From Treponema sp. (GTDB lineage: Bacteria > Spirochaetota > Spirochaetia > Treponematales > Breznakiellaceae): 13,696 bases of DNA. The translations under genes and the position numbers were made by a program. The stretch lies in the NCBI GenBank assembly GCA_031254175.1, contig JAIRUY010000060.1:1-13696 (forward strand). The letters are read 5' to 3'. A model generated the notes under the pieces. The model worked only from the letters and a program-made list of their open reading frames with translations, had not been told where the DNA came from and ran no database searches. Positions 1 to 7,152 of the stretch are shown here, one piece after another (the first letter of the stretch is position 1; every line of letters begins with the position of its first letter).

Positions 1-2
1 GA

Positions 3-635
3 TATTCTGTAAAGAGGGAACCAGCAGCGAAGATCAAGCCCAACTAAAAATTTTTCATTTGCCGGAAAATCCAGCCCAATGCCGGCAACAGGCAGGAACC
101 ATCTGCCGTTACTCCAGAAATATTTACGGATGGCGTCTGTCTGCATTCTTGCATCGGTTTCAATCTTGCCGGTAAAATCAGCTGGGTGCTTTAAACCCCA
201 GGCCAGCATTACAATCCTTATATCCATAACAGGACCGGCGAAAATTCGCATCCTCAGGCCGGAGCTGCCAAAGGGAACAGCCGCTGTCAATTGAGCGCCT
301 GTCACAAAACCAAAGACAAGCGCAGAACGGTTTTCCTGACCACATGCCATTGCGTATTCAAGGGTGGAATTGTACTCATAATTTTTAAAGTAAAAATCTT
401 CTGTTATTTCCAGACTGAGAAATCTCCAAAAATTCCAGGCTGCCGAAGCGCCGACAGAAGGGGTAAATGTACCAACATCAGCGCCCTGGACTCCGTTGTT
501 GGAAGCAAAATACTGCATACTGCCGTTGAATGACCATTGAAGTCCGCTGAAAAAAGATTGCGCGCCCAGCGGGAGCAGCGAGAAAAACAAGGCAAGAAAA
601 ACAAAGATTACTGTTCTTTGTAAATTTTGAACCAT
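3..635 (-). CDS. Exported, probable outer-membrane protein (5' part; runs off left edge)
   Basis: I translated this by hand: the minus strand is open for 211 codons from ATG at 635-633 to the window edge, with no stop. It begins with a clear signal peptide: a basic start (MVQNLQRTV), a hydrophobic core (FVFLALFFSLLPL) and a GAQS cleavage site near residue 26. The mature part alternates polar and aromatic residues in short strand-like stretches (FSGLQWSFNGSMQYF, FLSLEITEDFYF, FLVGLDLRCWFPLY), as expected for an outer-membrane beta barrel. I do not recognise a family. No Shine-Dalgarno sequence precedes the ATG; a TATAAT box ends six bases before it, so the mRNA may be leaderless. An in-frame TTG 18 bases upstream is a poor alternative because it lies in the promoter. 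The gene is divergent from carA. That it is real and exported is well supported; barrel topology and location are inference. Confidence 0.75.
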   Translation of the reverse strand, partial: MVQNLQRTVIFVFLALFFSLLPLGAQSFFSGLQWSFNGSMQYFASNNGVQGADVGTFTPSVGASAAWNFWRFLSLEITEDFYFKNYEYNSTLEYAMACGQENRSALVFGFVTGAQLTAAVPFGSSGLRMRIFAGPVMDIRIVMLAWGLKHPADFTGKIETDARMQTDAIRKYFWSNGRWFLPVAGIGLDFPANEKFLVGLDLRCWFPLYRI

Positions 636-641
636 ATTATT

Positions 642-670
642 ATTATAACGCAAGAAGAATACATGAGCAA
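642..670 (-). promoter_or_regulatory. Promoter for the left-edge exported protein
   Basis: On the minus strand, TTGCTC (670-665) is followed by 17 bases and a perfect TATAAT (647-642). The start codon A at 635 is seven bases beyond the -10 box, where transcription would normally start. It lies back to back with the carA promoter, with 15 bp between the two -35 boxes. Confidence 0.5.
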
Positions 671-685
671 CGAGAGTTGTACGCC

Positions 686-714
686 TTGACAAAAAAAACC
701 TTTTTTTTTAGCCT
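686..714 (+). promoter_or_regulatory. carA promoter with A8-CC-T9 spacer
   Basis: A perfect -35 TTGACA lies at 686-691. With a 17-base spacer the -10 is TAGCCT (709-714), which keeps only the T-A---T core. The spacer is almost entirely homopolymeric: A8 with CC then T9. Transcription would start near 721, leaving a leader of about 13 bases with no room for a pyrimidine or arginine attenuator. Confidence 0.45.
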
Positions 715-733
715 GTATTAAGGACGGTTATTA

Positions 734-1792
734 ATGAGCGGCACCGCATATTTGATTTTGGAGAACGGGATAACATTCGAAGGCAAATATTTCGGTGCGC
801 AGGGTGATATTACAGGGGAAATTGTTTTTACAACAGGCATGACCGGTTACTTGGAAACCATCACCGACCCCGGTTATTACGGCCAGTTTATCCTTCATAC
901 CTTCCCTTTAATCGGCAACTACGGTGTCATTCCTTCCGATTTTGAAAGCGCCAATATCAGGGCAAGGGCATACATTGTAAAACAGCCTTGCCAAAATCCA
1001 TCAAATTTCAGAAGTGAAACAAATCTTGACGCTTTTCTGAAAGAACGCGGTATTATCGGACTTTACGGCATCGACACACGCGCTCTCACAAAAATTATCC
1101 GCGAGAACGGTGTAATGAACGGCAAAATTACGTCTTCCCCGCCTACAGCAAAAGACCGCTCCGAAGCAAAAGCATATAAAGTCCTGAATGCGGTCGCCTC
1201 TGTTTCTTCCCGCGGCGTTGAAAAAGTAAGCGAAGGATCGAAGCGCGTGGCTCTTTTGGACTTTGGGGTAAAGCGCGGAATAACAGCCGCTCTTGCCGCA
1301 CGGGACTGCGAAGTGTGGACTTTCCCCCATAATACGGCCGCGGCGGACATTTTAAAACTGAAACCGCACGGCATTATGCTTTCCAGCGGCCCCGGAGATC
1401 CTGCCGATCCCGCAAACAGGGGAATTATCGCGGCAGTCCTCACTCTCATGCAGAGCGGCGTAACTGTTTTCGGCATCTGCATCGGGCATCAGTTTATGGC
1501 TCTTGCAAACGGTTATAAATCGAAGAAGCTGAAATTTGGCCACCGGGGATCAAATCAGCCTGTCAAAGATACAAAGACAGGAAAAGTTTATATAACAAGC
1601 CAAAACCACGGTTATGAAATAATTACAGATAACAGCTCCTTCATAAATGTTAATGACGGCACATGCGAAGGAATAGATTACGGCAATTCATTTTCCGTGC
1701 AGTTTCACCCTGAAGCATGCGGCGGACCGCTGGATACTTCGTTCCTGTTTGACCGTTTCATGGAAAGGATAAACGCAAATGCCTCTGAATAA
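734..1792 (+). CDS. carA: Carbamoyl-phosphate synthase small (glutaminase) subunit
   Basis: CarA hydrolyses glutamine and passes ammonia to CarB for carbamoyl phosphate synthesis (pyrimidines and arginine, cytoplasm). The 352 residues show the N-terminal small-chain domain (ENGITFEGKYFG, FTTGMTGYLETITDPGYYGQ) and a C-terminal class I glutamine amidotransferase domain. The catalytic triad is intact: Cys249 in GICIGHQ, and His325 and Glu327 in QFHPEA. The SSGPGDP and NHGYE motifs are also present. Length is slightly below the usual 360-380. The ATG at 734 has AAGGA at 720-724, nine bases upstream. The last 14 bases overlap carB, so the two are almost certainly co-transcribed and translationally coupled. 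Identification is secure. Confidence 0.97.
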   Translation: MSGTAYLILENGITFEGKYFGAQGDITGEIVFTTGMTGYLETITDPGYYGQFILHTFPLIGNYGVIPSDFESANIRARAYIVKQPCQNPSNFRSETNLDAFLKERGIIGLYGIDTRALTKIIRENGVMNGKITSSPPTAKDRSEAKAYKVLNAVASVSSRGVEKVSEGSKRVALLDFGVKRGITAALAARDCEVWTFPHNTAAADILKLKPHGIMLSSGPGDPADPANRGIIAAVLTLMQSGVTVFGICIGHQFMALANGYKSKKLKFGHRGSNQPVKDTKTGKVYITSQNHGYEIITDNSSFINVNDGTCEGIDYGNSFSVQFHPEACGGPLDTSFLFDRFMERINANASE

Positions 1793-4700
1793 AGATATTA
1801 AAAAAGTTCTTGTTATCGGCTCAGGGCCGATTGTGATTGGTCAGGCTGCCGAGTTTGATTATGCGGGAACGCAGGCCTGCCGCGTGCTTCGTGAAGACGG
1901 AATAGAAATCGTTCTTGTCAATTCAAATCCCGCGACTATAATGACCGATAAAAACATTGCGGACAAAATCTACATAGAGCCTCTGACGCTCACAACCATA
2001 AAACGGATCGTCGAAAAAGAACGCCCGGACAGTATTTTGTCCGGTCTCGGCGGACAGACAGGCCTGACTTTGTGTATGCAGCTTGCCCGTGACGGTTTCC
2101 TCGATAAAATGAATGTCCGCCTGCTTGGTTCCTCTCCACAGACCATCGACAAGGCGGAAGACAGAAAGATATTCAAGGAAACCATGGAAAAAATCGGACA
2201 GCCATGTGTTCCTTCAGTTATTGCGACAGACGTTGAAACTGCGGTCAATTTTGCCAACGAAATAGGCTATCCGGTAATAATCCGCCCGGCCTTTACATTA
2301 GGCGGTACCGGCGGCGGCAATGCGGTAAACGAGGCGAAACTGCGTGAAATTGCGATTAACGGTCTCGCGCTTTCGCCAATTCAGCAGATACTTGTTGAAA
2401 AATCAATCGCCGGCTGGAAAGAAATTGAGTTTGAGGTCATGCGCGACCGCGCAGGAAATATTATCACTGTCTGTTCAATGGAAAACTTCGATCCCGTCGG
2501 CATTCACACAGGCGACAGTATCGTTGTCGCTCCCGCCGTTACGCTTGCGGACAAGGAATTCCAGATGCTGCGCACCGCCTCGCTTGATATTGTAAGGGAA
2601 CTGGGTGTCGAAGGCGGCTGTAACGTGCAATTGGCGCTTCATCCAACCAGTTTTGAATATGCCGTCATCGAAGTTAATCCGCGCGTGTCACGGTCGTCGG
2701 CGCTGGCAAGCAAGGCGACAGGTTACCCAATCGCAAAAGTATCGACAAAAGTTGCCATCGGCTATACGCTTGACGAAATTACAAACGCCGTTACAGGGAC
2801 AACTTTCGCCGCTTTTGAACCCTCTCTTGACTATGTCGCTGTTAAATTCCCCAAGTGGCCGTTTGACAAGTTTGTATATGCCCACAAGGAATTGGGCACA
2901 CAAATGAAAGCAACCGGCGAGGTAATGTCGATAGCGGATACATTTGAAGACGCAATTTTAAAAGCTGTAAGGGGCGCGGAACTTGGGCTTACCAGCCTCG
3001 ATATGCCTCGTCTTTCCGTAAAAACAAATGAAGAAATTCGCACCCTTCTTGATACAGTAACCGATGAGCGGATATTCATTCTTTACGAAGCGATCAAACG
3101 CGGATTCACCATAGATAACTTGCATGACATCACAAAAATAGACCGCTGGTTCCTGCATTGTCTCGCCGGCATTGCGCATAACGCGCATGAATACGGCGGG
3201 GCAGATACCCCGGAAACTATCGCCGGGGGAGCCCGCTCGTTGATTTACAAAATGGTAGACACCTGCGGCGGCGAATTTGCGGCAAGAACGCCGTACTTTT
3301 ACTCCATTAAAACAGGTATAGAAAACGAGGCTCTGCCTTTTATCGAAAAAAGCACAAAAGAAAGAATTGTTGTGCTTGGCTCAGGCCCGATACGAATCGG
3401 GCAGGGCATTGAGTTTGATTACGCCTGTGTTCATTGCGTATGGACTCTCAAACAGATGGGGTACGAAGTTATTGTCATTAACAACAACCCCGAAACTGTA
3501 TCCACCGATTTTGACACAGCCGACAGACTTTATTTTGAACCGCTTTTTATTGACGATGTGATGAGCATAATCGAAATTGAAAAACCAGTCGGCGTCATCG
3601 TTGCCTTTGGAGGCGGCACCGCGATCAAGCTGACAAAAAAACTGCATGAACGAGGCGTCAATATAATAGGCACTCCGGCAGACAGCATCGACATCAGCGA
3701 AGACAGGGAGCGGTTCGATGCTTTGCTCGAAAAACTGCAAATTAAACGTCCGAAAGGTTTCGGCGTAATGACAGAACAGGAAGCTCTGACCGCCGCGGAA
3801 AAATTAGGCTATCCGGTGCTTATGCGCCCGTCTTATGTGCTTGGCGGACAGAATATGATCATCGCGTTTTCGCCCGAAGATATTAAAGAGTACATGGAGA
3901 TCATACTGCGCTCAAAACAGGATAATCCGGTTCTCATTGACAAATATTTAAGCGGGCGGGAAATTGAAGTAGACGCGATCTGTGACGGCATTGATGTCTT
4001 AATCCCCGGCATCATGGAGCACATTGAACGAACAGGAGTCCATTCGGGCGACAGCATCGCTGTTTATCCTGCAGTGAATATAAATGACGAGCTGTCCGAA
4101 AACATCTATGAAATAACCAAAAAACTTTGCATGGCCCTGAATGTCAAAGGCCTGATAAATATTCAATATGTATTTTTTGAAAACGAGATTTATGTTATCG
4201 AAGTAAACCCGCGCGCATCAAGAACCGTTCCCTACATCAGCAAGGTAACAGGCGTCCCAATGTGCGAACTTGCAACAAGAGTCAGCGTCGGCCAGATGCT
4301 TTCCGATCTCGGCTATTCATCCGGCATTGCGAAAATTCCGCCGTACATTGCCGTCAAGGTTCCTGTCTTTTCCTTTGAAAAGCTCACAGGTCTTGATACT
4401 CACCTTGGTCCTGAAATGAAATCTACAGGAGAAGTTCTGGGTCTTGGCAAAAACCTTGAAGAAGCGCTTTACAAAGGCCTTGTCGCCGCAGGTTATAAAA
4501 TGAAAAAGAAGGGCGGTGTACTGATTACTCTGCGTGACGGCGACAAAGCGGACATAATCGGGGTTGCCCAAAAATTTACCAAACTGGGGTTTTCTCTCCA
4601 CGCGACAAGAGGCACGGCAAGATTCCTTAACGGAAAAGGATTCTCTGTTAATCCGATTGATAAAATCTGCGACAACCCCGATGTAAACACAGAAACTCTT

Positions 4701-5771
4701 CTTGCCGGCGGGCAAATAAGCTATATTATTTCCACCTCTGAAAAGGGCAGAAACCCCGCTCTTGACAGTGTAAAACTTCGAAGAAAAGCATGCTCCCTTG
4801 GCGTCCCCTGCCTTACATCAATTGATACAGCCAATGCTCTTGCGGATTCGCTGCTCTCTGATTACAGCGAAATAAATACGGAACTTATCAACATAAACGA
4901 TTTAAGAGACGACCGGGTGAAACTGCCTTTCACCAAAATGCATGGCTGCAGCAACGATCATATTCACATTAACTGTTTTGATCTCGACATCAATTCTCCG
5001 GAATCATTATCTGTGCTGCTGACCGACAGGCATACCGGCATTGGCGGCGAAGGAATTGTGTTGATTCTGCGTTCAGACACAGCTGACGCAAAAATACGGA
5101 TATTCGATCTTGACGGCAGCGAAGACTCTACGGGCGGCAACGCCATCCGCTGCGCCGCAAAATATCTTTTTGATAACGGAATTGTCAATAAACGGCACAT
5201 GTATATTGAGACACGAAGCGGCATTAAAGAGCTTTTTCTTTCTACAAGAAACGGGGAAGTTTCGTCAGTCAAGGTCAACATGGGACGCGCTGAACTTCAC
5301 CCCGAAAAAATCCCCGTCAGGCTTACCGGAGAAAACGTAATTGCAAGGCAGGTTAAAATCGGCGAAGGCTCTGTTCACGGCGGCGATTATTTTATAACCT
5401 GCGTTTCGATGGGTAATCCCCATGCCGTTGTTTTTTGTGAAGGAGTGGATAAACTCGATCTGCGCAGCATAGGGCCGTTGTTTGAAAACGACAGGCTTTT
5501 CCCCGACAGGGTTAACGCCGAATTTGTTGAAGTTATGAGCAGAAACCATCTGAAAGTCCGCGTATGGGAGCGCGGAACCGGCGAAACGCAGGCCTGCGGA
5601 ACAGGCGCATGCACCACTGTTGTCGCCGCCGTTCTGAACGGACACTGTGATATGAATACGGATATCAAAGTACAGCTCCCCGGCGGAGAACTTGTTATAA
5701 ACTATGACGGCGAAACTGTTTACATGACAGGCAATTGCGTAAAGATTTATGACGGCATAGTGGAAATTTAG
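1779..5771 (+). CDS. carB: Carbamoyl-phosphate synthase large subunit fused to a diaminopimelate epimerase domain
   Basis: At 1330 residues this is about 260 longer than a normal CarB (about 1070). Residues 1 to about 400 are the first ATP-grasp half (VLVIGSGPIVIGQAAEFDYAG, GGTGGGNAVNE) and about 400-525 the connecting oligomerisation region. The second ATP-grasp half starts near 528 (VVLGSGPIRIGQGIEFDY) and runs to about 900. About 908-1045 is the MGS-like allosteric domain; ITLRDGDKAD, HATRGTA and IDKI keep several residues known to bind UMP in E. coli. About 1048-1330 is a complete DapF fold. AAAGGA lies nine bases before the ATG, inside the end of carA. I see no stop, frameshift or good internal ribosome site at the junction, so one polypeptide is expected. 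The CarB half looks fully active. The stop overlaps that of the convergent transporter gene. CarB identity is secure and the fusion is read directly; activity of the epimerase half is uncertain. Confidence 0.96.
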   Translation: MPLNKDIKKVLVIGSGPIVIGQAAEFDYAGTQACRVLREDGIEIVLVNSNPATIMTDKNIADKIYIEPLTLTTIKRIVEKERPDSILSGLGGQTGLTLCMQLARDGFLDKMNVRLLGSSPQTIDKAEDRKIFKETMEKIGQPCVPSVIATDVETAVNFANEIGYPVIIRPAFTLGGTGGGNAVNEAKLREIAINGLALSPIQQILVEKSIAGWKEIEFEVMRDRAGNIITVCSMENFDPVGIHTGDSIVVAPAVTLADKEFQMLRTASLDIVRELGVEGGCNVQLALHPTSFEYAVIEVNPRVSRSSALASKATGYPIAKVSTKVAIGYTLDEITNAVTGTTFAAFEPSLDYVAVKFPKWPFDKFVYAHKELGTQMKATGEVMSIADTFEDAILKAVRGAELGLTSLDMPRLSVKTNEEIRTLLDTVTDERIFILYEAIKRGFTIDNLHDITKIDRWFLHCLAGIAHNAHEYGGADTPETIAGGARSLIYKMVDTCGGEFAARTPYFYSIKTGIENEALPFIEKSTKERIVVLGSGPIRIGQGIEFDYACVHCVWTLKQMGYEVIVINNNPETVSTDFDTADRLYFEPLFIDDVMSIIEIEKPVGVIVAFGGGTAIKLTKKLHERGVNIIGTPADSIDISEDRERFDALLEKLQIKRPKGFGVMTEQEALTAAEKLGYPVLMRPSYVLGGQNMIIAFSPEDIKEYMEIILRSKQDNPVLIDKYLSGREIEVDAICDGIDVLIPGIMEHIERTGVHSGDSIAVYPAVNINDELSENIYEITKKLCMALNVKGLINIQYVFFENEIYVIEVNPRASRTVPYISKVTGVPMCELATRVSVGQMLSDLGYSSGIAKIPPYIAVKVPVFSFEKLTGLDTHLGPEMKSTGEVLGLGKNLEEALYKGLVAAGYKMKKKGGVLITLRDGDKADIIGVAQKFTKLGFSLHATRGTARFLNGKGFSVNPIDKICDNPDVNTETLLAGGQISYIISTSEKGRNPALDSVKLRRKACSLGVPCLTSIDTANALADSLLSDYSEINTELININDLRDDRVKLPFTKMHGCSNDHIHINCFDLDINSPESLSVLLTDRHTGIGGEGIVLILRSDTADAKIRIFDLDGSEDSTGGNAIRCAAKYLFDNGIVNKRHMYIETRSGIKELFLSTRNGEVSSVKVNMGRAELHPEKIPVRLTGENVIARQVKIGEGSVHGGDYFITCVSMGNPHAVVFCEGVDKLDLRSIGPLFENDRLFPDRVNAEFVEVMSRNHLKVRVWERGTGETQACGTGACTTVVAAVLNGHCDMNTDIKVQLPGGELVINYDGETVYMTGNCVKIYDGIVEI
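4920..5768 (+). other. DapF-like domain of the carB fusion, with altered active site
   Basis: This segment encodes residues about 1048-1330 of the fused protein, about 280 residues, the normal length of free-standing DapF. Family motifs appear in order: KMHGCSNDH (usual HGxGND), RHTGIGGEGIV, DLDGSEDSTGGNAIRC, SMGNPHAVVF, NAEFVEV, ERGTGETQACGTGACT, MTGNCVKIYDG. Against E. coli DapF numbering, Cys73 aligns with Gly1119 and Asn64 with Asp1110. The second catalytic cysteine (Cys217 equivalent) is kept as Cys1273, with the Glu208 equivalent at 1269 and the conserved GNPH. DapF normally interconverts LL- and meso-diaminopimelate with two cysteines acting as acid and base. Loss of one suggests lost or changed chemistry, unless close relatives show this glycine is tolerated. 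Confidence 0.85.
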
Positions 5772-5798
5772 GCTCTATTTTTTTCCACTTTTTTGTTT
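5759..5798 (+). terminator. Intrinsic terminator across the carB / transporter stop codons
   Basis: AGTGGAAA (5759-5766) pairs perfectly with TTTCCACT (5782-5789) around a 15-base loop, followed by a T run with one G (5789-5798). It faces rightward, so it would end the carAB transcript. Its left arm lies in the last codons of carB, and both stop codons fall at or beside the loop. The stem is AT-rich and probably only moderately efficient. On the minus strand no T run follows it. Confidence 0.5.
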
Positions 5799-6943
5799 AA
5801 TGTTTCTGTCATTAAAATACACAGGGCAAGCATAATTCCTATAAATATTGGAAAAGTTTTAAAACTAAAAAACGACGTTATCAGCCCAAAAAACGGAGGC
5901 ATTAAGGTAGAACCAATATACGCACAAGCCATTTGTATTCCTACAATTGCCTGTGATTTATCAACACCGAAATTTTTTGGCGTTTCATGTATAAGGCTTG
6001 GAAATATTGGCGCGCATCCAAATCCAATCATAAAAAAGCCGGGAAGCAATAATACTCTTTCAACCGGAAGTATTAAAGCGGCAATTCCGCAGACGATTAA
6101 ACTTTGCCCCAAACGAATCATTTGACGGTTGTTAAATTTAAATGTCATAAAACCGGAAATAAACCTGCCTGCTGTTATTCCAATAAAAAATAAAGAGAGC
6201 CACTGGGCGGCCTTTTCGGGAGGTATATTTTTTTCCATGACAAGAAAACTGCTTCCCCAAAAGAGAGTTGTGGCTTCTACTGTGCAATAGCAAAAAAACG
6301 CGACAAGAACCTGTTTTACTCCGACAGTAGAAAAAATTTCCTTAAACGGTATACTTTTAGAATCCCTGCCGTTCCTGTCGTTGACAGGAGATTTAATTTT
6401 TCCCCACAGGAAAAGAGTGCTGAATAATACAGCTACAAGACTGCATTGAATCAAACTTATTGTGCGATATCCTATATTCCATGAATTTTTGTTTATTAGA
6501 AAAAAAGACATGACAATTGGTCCGACTGAAGCTCCGACTCCCCAAAAACAATGAAGCCAGTTCATGTGTATTGCCTTGTAATGTACGGCAACATAGTTGT
6601 TTAAAGCAGCATCAAGAGAACCTCCTCCCAGACCAAGCAGAGCTGCCCAAAGAAACAGCAGCGCAAATCTGGAAGTAAAAGAAAATCCCATCAGAGCAGC
6701 CGCCGTCATTAAAACGCTGATGGCAACAACAAGACCTGTTCCAAGCCGCTTAATTATTTTTTCACTGAAAACGCTGGCAATGACTGTTCCGGCGGCATAG
6801 GTCATTGAAATAAATCCGAGAAAATGTAAAGGAACATTCAGGGTGGTATACATGGAAGGCCAGGCAGACCCAAGCAAAGAATCCTGCAAGCCCATGCTAA
6901 TAAATGAAATATAAATGATAACCAGCAGCAGCATTGAGATCAT
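5768..6943 (-). CDS. MFS transporter, fucose-permease/sugar-type
   Basis: This 391-residue, strongly hydrophobic protein fits 12 membrane helices in two halves with a polar central loop near 182-200. Near the N-terminus GLQDSLLGSAWPS matches the 'G-DG-LG--WP' signature of FucP-like and related MFS carriers. Other features are GLGGGSLDAALNNYVA (104-119), NWLHCFWGVGASVGP (128-142) and, in the second half, GFGCAPIFPSLIHETP (307-322). It sits in the inner membrane and is probably a proton-coupled carrier of a sugar or similar small molecule; the substrate cannot be read from sequence. GGAG lies six bases before the ATG. It is convergent with carB, their stop codons overlapping (TAA at 5770-5768, TAG at 5769-5771). 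It lies 209 bp downstream of sppA on the same strand, separated by hairpins and a dyad, so it is probably a separate unit. Confidence 0.88.
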   Translation of the reverse strand: MISMLLLVIIYISFISMGLQDSLLGSAWPSMYTTLNVPLHFLGFISMTYAAGTVIASVFSEKIIKRLGTGLVVAISVLMTAAALMGFSFTSRFALLFLWAALLGLGGGSLDAALNNYVAVHYKAIHMNWLHCFWGVGASVGPIVMSFFLINKNSWNIGYRTISLIQCSLVAVLFSTLFLWGKIKSPVNDRNGRDSKSIPFKEIFSTVGVKQVLVAFFCYCTVEATTLFWGSSFLVMEKNIPPEKAAQWLSLFFIGITAGRFISGFMTFKFNNRQMIRLGQSLIVCGIAALILPVERVLLLPGFFMIGFGCAPIFPSLIHETPKNFGVDKSQAIVGIQMACAYIGSTLMPPFFGLITSFFSFKTFPIFIGIMLALCILMTETLNKKVEKNRA

Positions 6944-6967
6944 TTTTTTCTCCGGCTTAAAATAGAT

Positions 6968-6999
6968 TTGTATGGAAATCCGGTTGAGTTTCCATACAA
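6968..6999 (-). promoter_or_regulatory. 11-bp perfect dyad upstream of the transporter gene (operator or leader hairpin)
   Basis: TTGTATGGAAA and its exact complement TTTCCATACAA flank a 10-base centre, so the half-sites are 21 bp apart, two helical turns. The dyad lies 25-56 bp before the transporter start and 14 bases before its GGAG. It could be an operator for a dimeric regulator or a hairpin in the 5' leader. It is not a good terminator, because only a broken T-rich stretch follows on the minus strand. I found no convincing -35/-10 pair for this gene. Confidence 0.45.
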
Positions 7000-7033
7000 G
7001 AGAATAATAACAAATTTACAGCCGGCTTTTCTA

Positions 7034-7080
7034 GGTAGCCTCTGATTAACTTGACGCTAATCAGAGGCTACCTTTTGTTT
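7034..7080 (+). terminator. 15-bp perfect hairpin followed by a T-rich tract
   Basis: A 15-bp perfect stem (7034-7048 with 7058-7072) encloses a nine-base loop and is followed on the plus strand by TTTTGTTTTT. As an intrinsic terminator it faces rightward, yet no plus-strand gene lies just before it. It might catch readthrough from carAB or from an unseen antisense transcript. On the minus strand, the direction of sppA, it is followed by TAGAAAAG, so it would act there only as a 3' stabilising hairpin or weak terminator. Confidence 0.5.
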
Positions 7081-7085
7081 TTCTC

Positions 7086-7102
7086 GTTTTCCTGCGGAAA
7101 AC
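7086..7102. repeat. Small 7-bp inverted repeat downstream of sppA
   Basis: GTTTTCC and GGAAAAC flank a three-base loop. No T run follows on either strand. With the 15-bp hairpin next to it, it makes up the sppA 3' region. The rest of 6944-7152 shows no gene on either strand. Confidence 0.3.
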
Positions 7103-7152
7103 TGCGAAAAACTCACATATAAGTAGCACTGCTTTATTCTCGATTGAATAAA

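Noticed and set aside
79..533. Two plus-strand open frames (79-294 and 291-533)
   Set aside because: The minus strand across the same stretch is one continuous frame with a signal peptide, which explains the region better.
1063..1482. 139-codon minus-strand open frame
   Set aside because: Antisense to the carA glutaminase domain, no recognisable motif.
4938..4940. Internal ATG as a separate start for a free DapF protein
   Set aside because: No ribosome site lies at a suitable distance and no promoter is seen, so the open frame points to a fused product.
7046..7057. TTAACTTGACGC, almost identical to TTAACTTGATGC at 13233-13244, as a shared mobile repeat
   Set aside because: Eleven of 12 bases match but the flanks are unrelated, and the first lies in a hairpin without attC core motifs; treated as coincidence.
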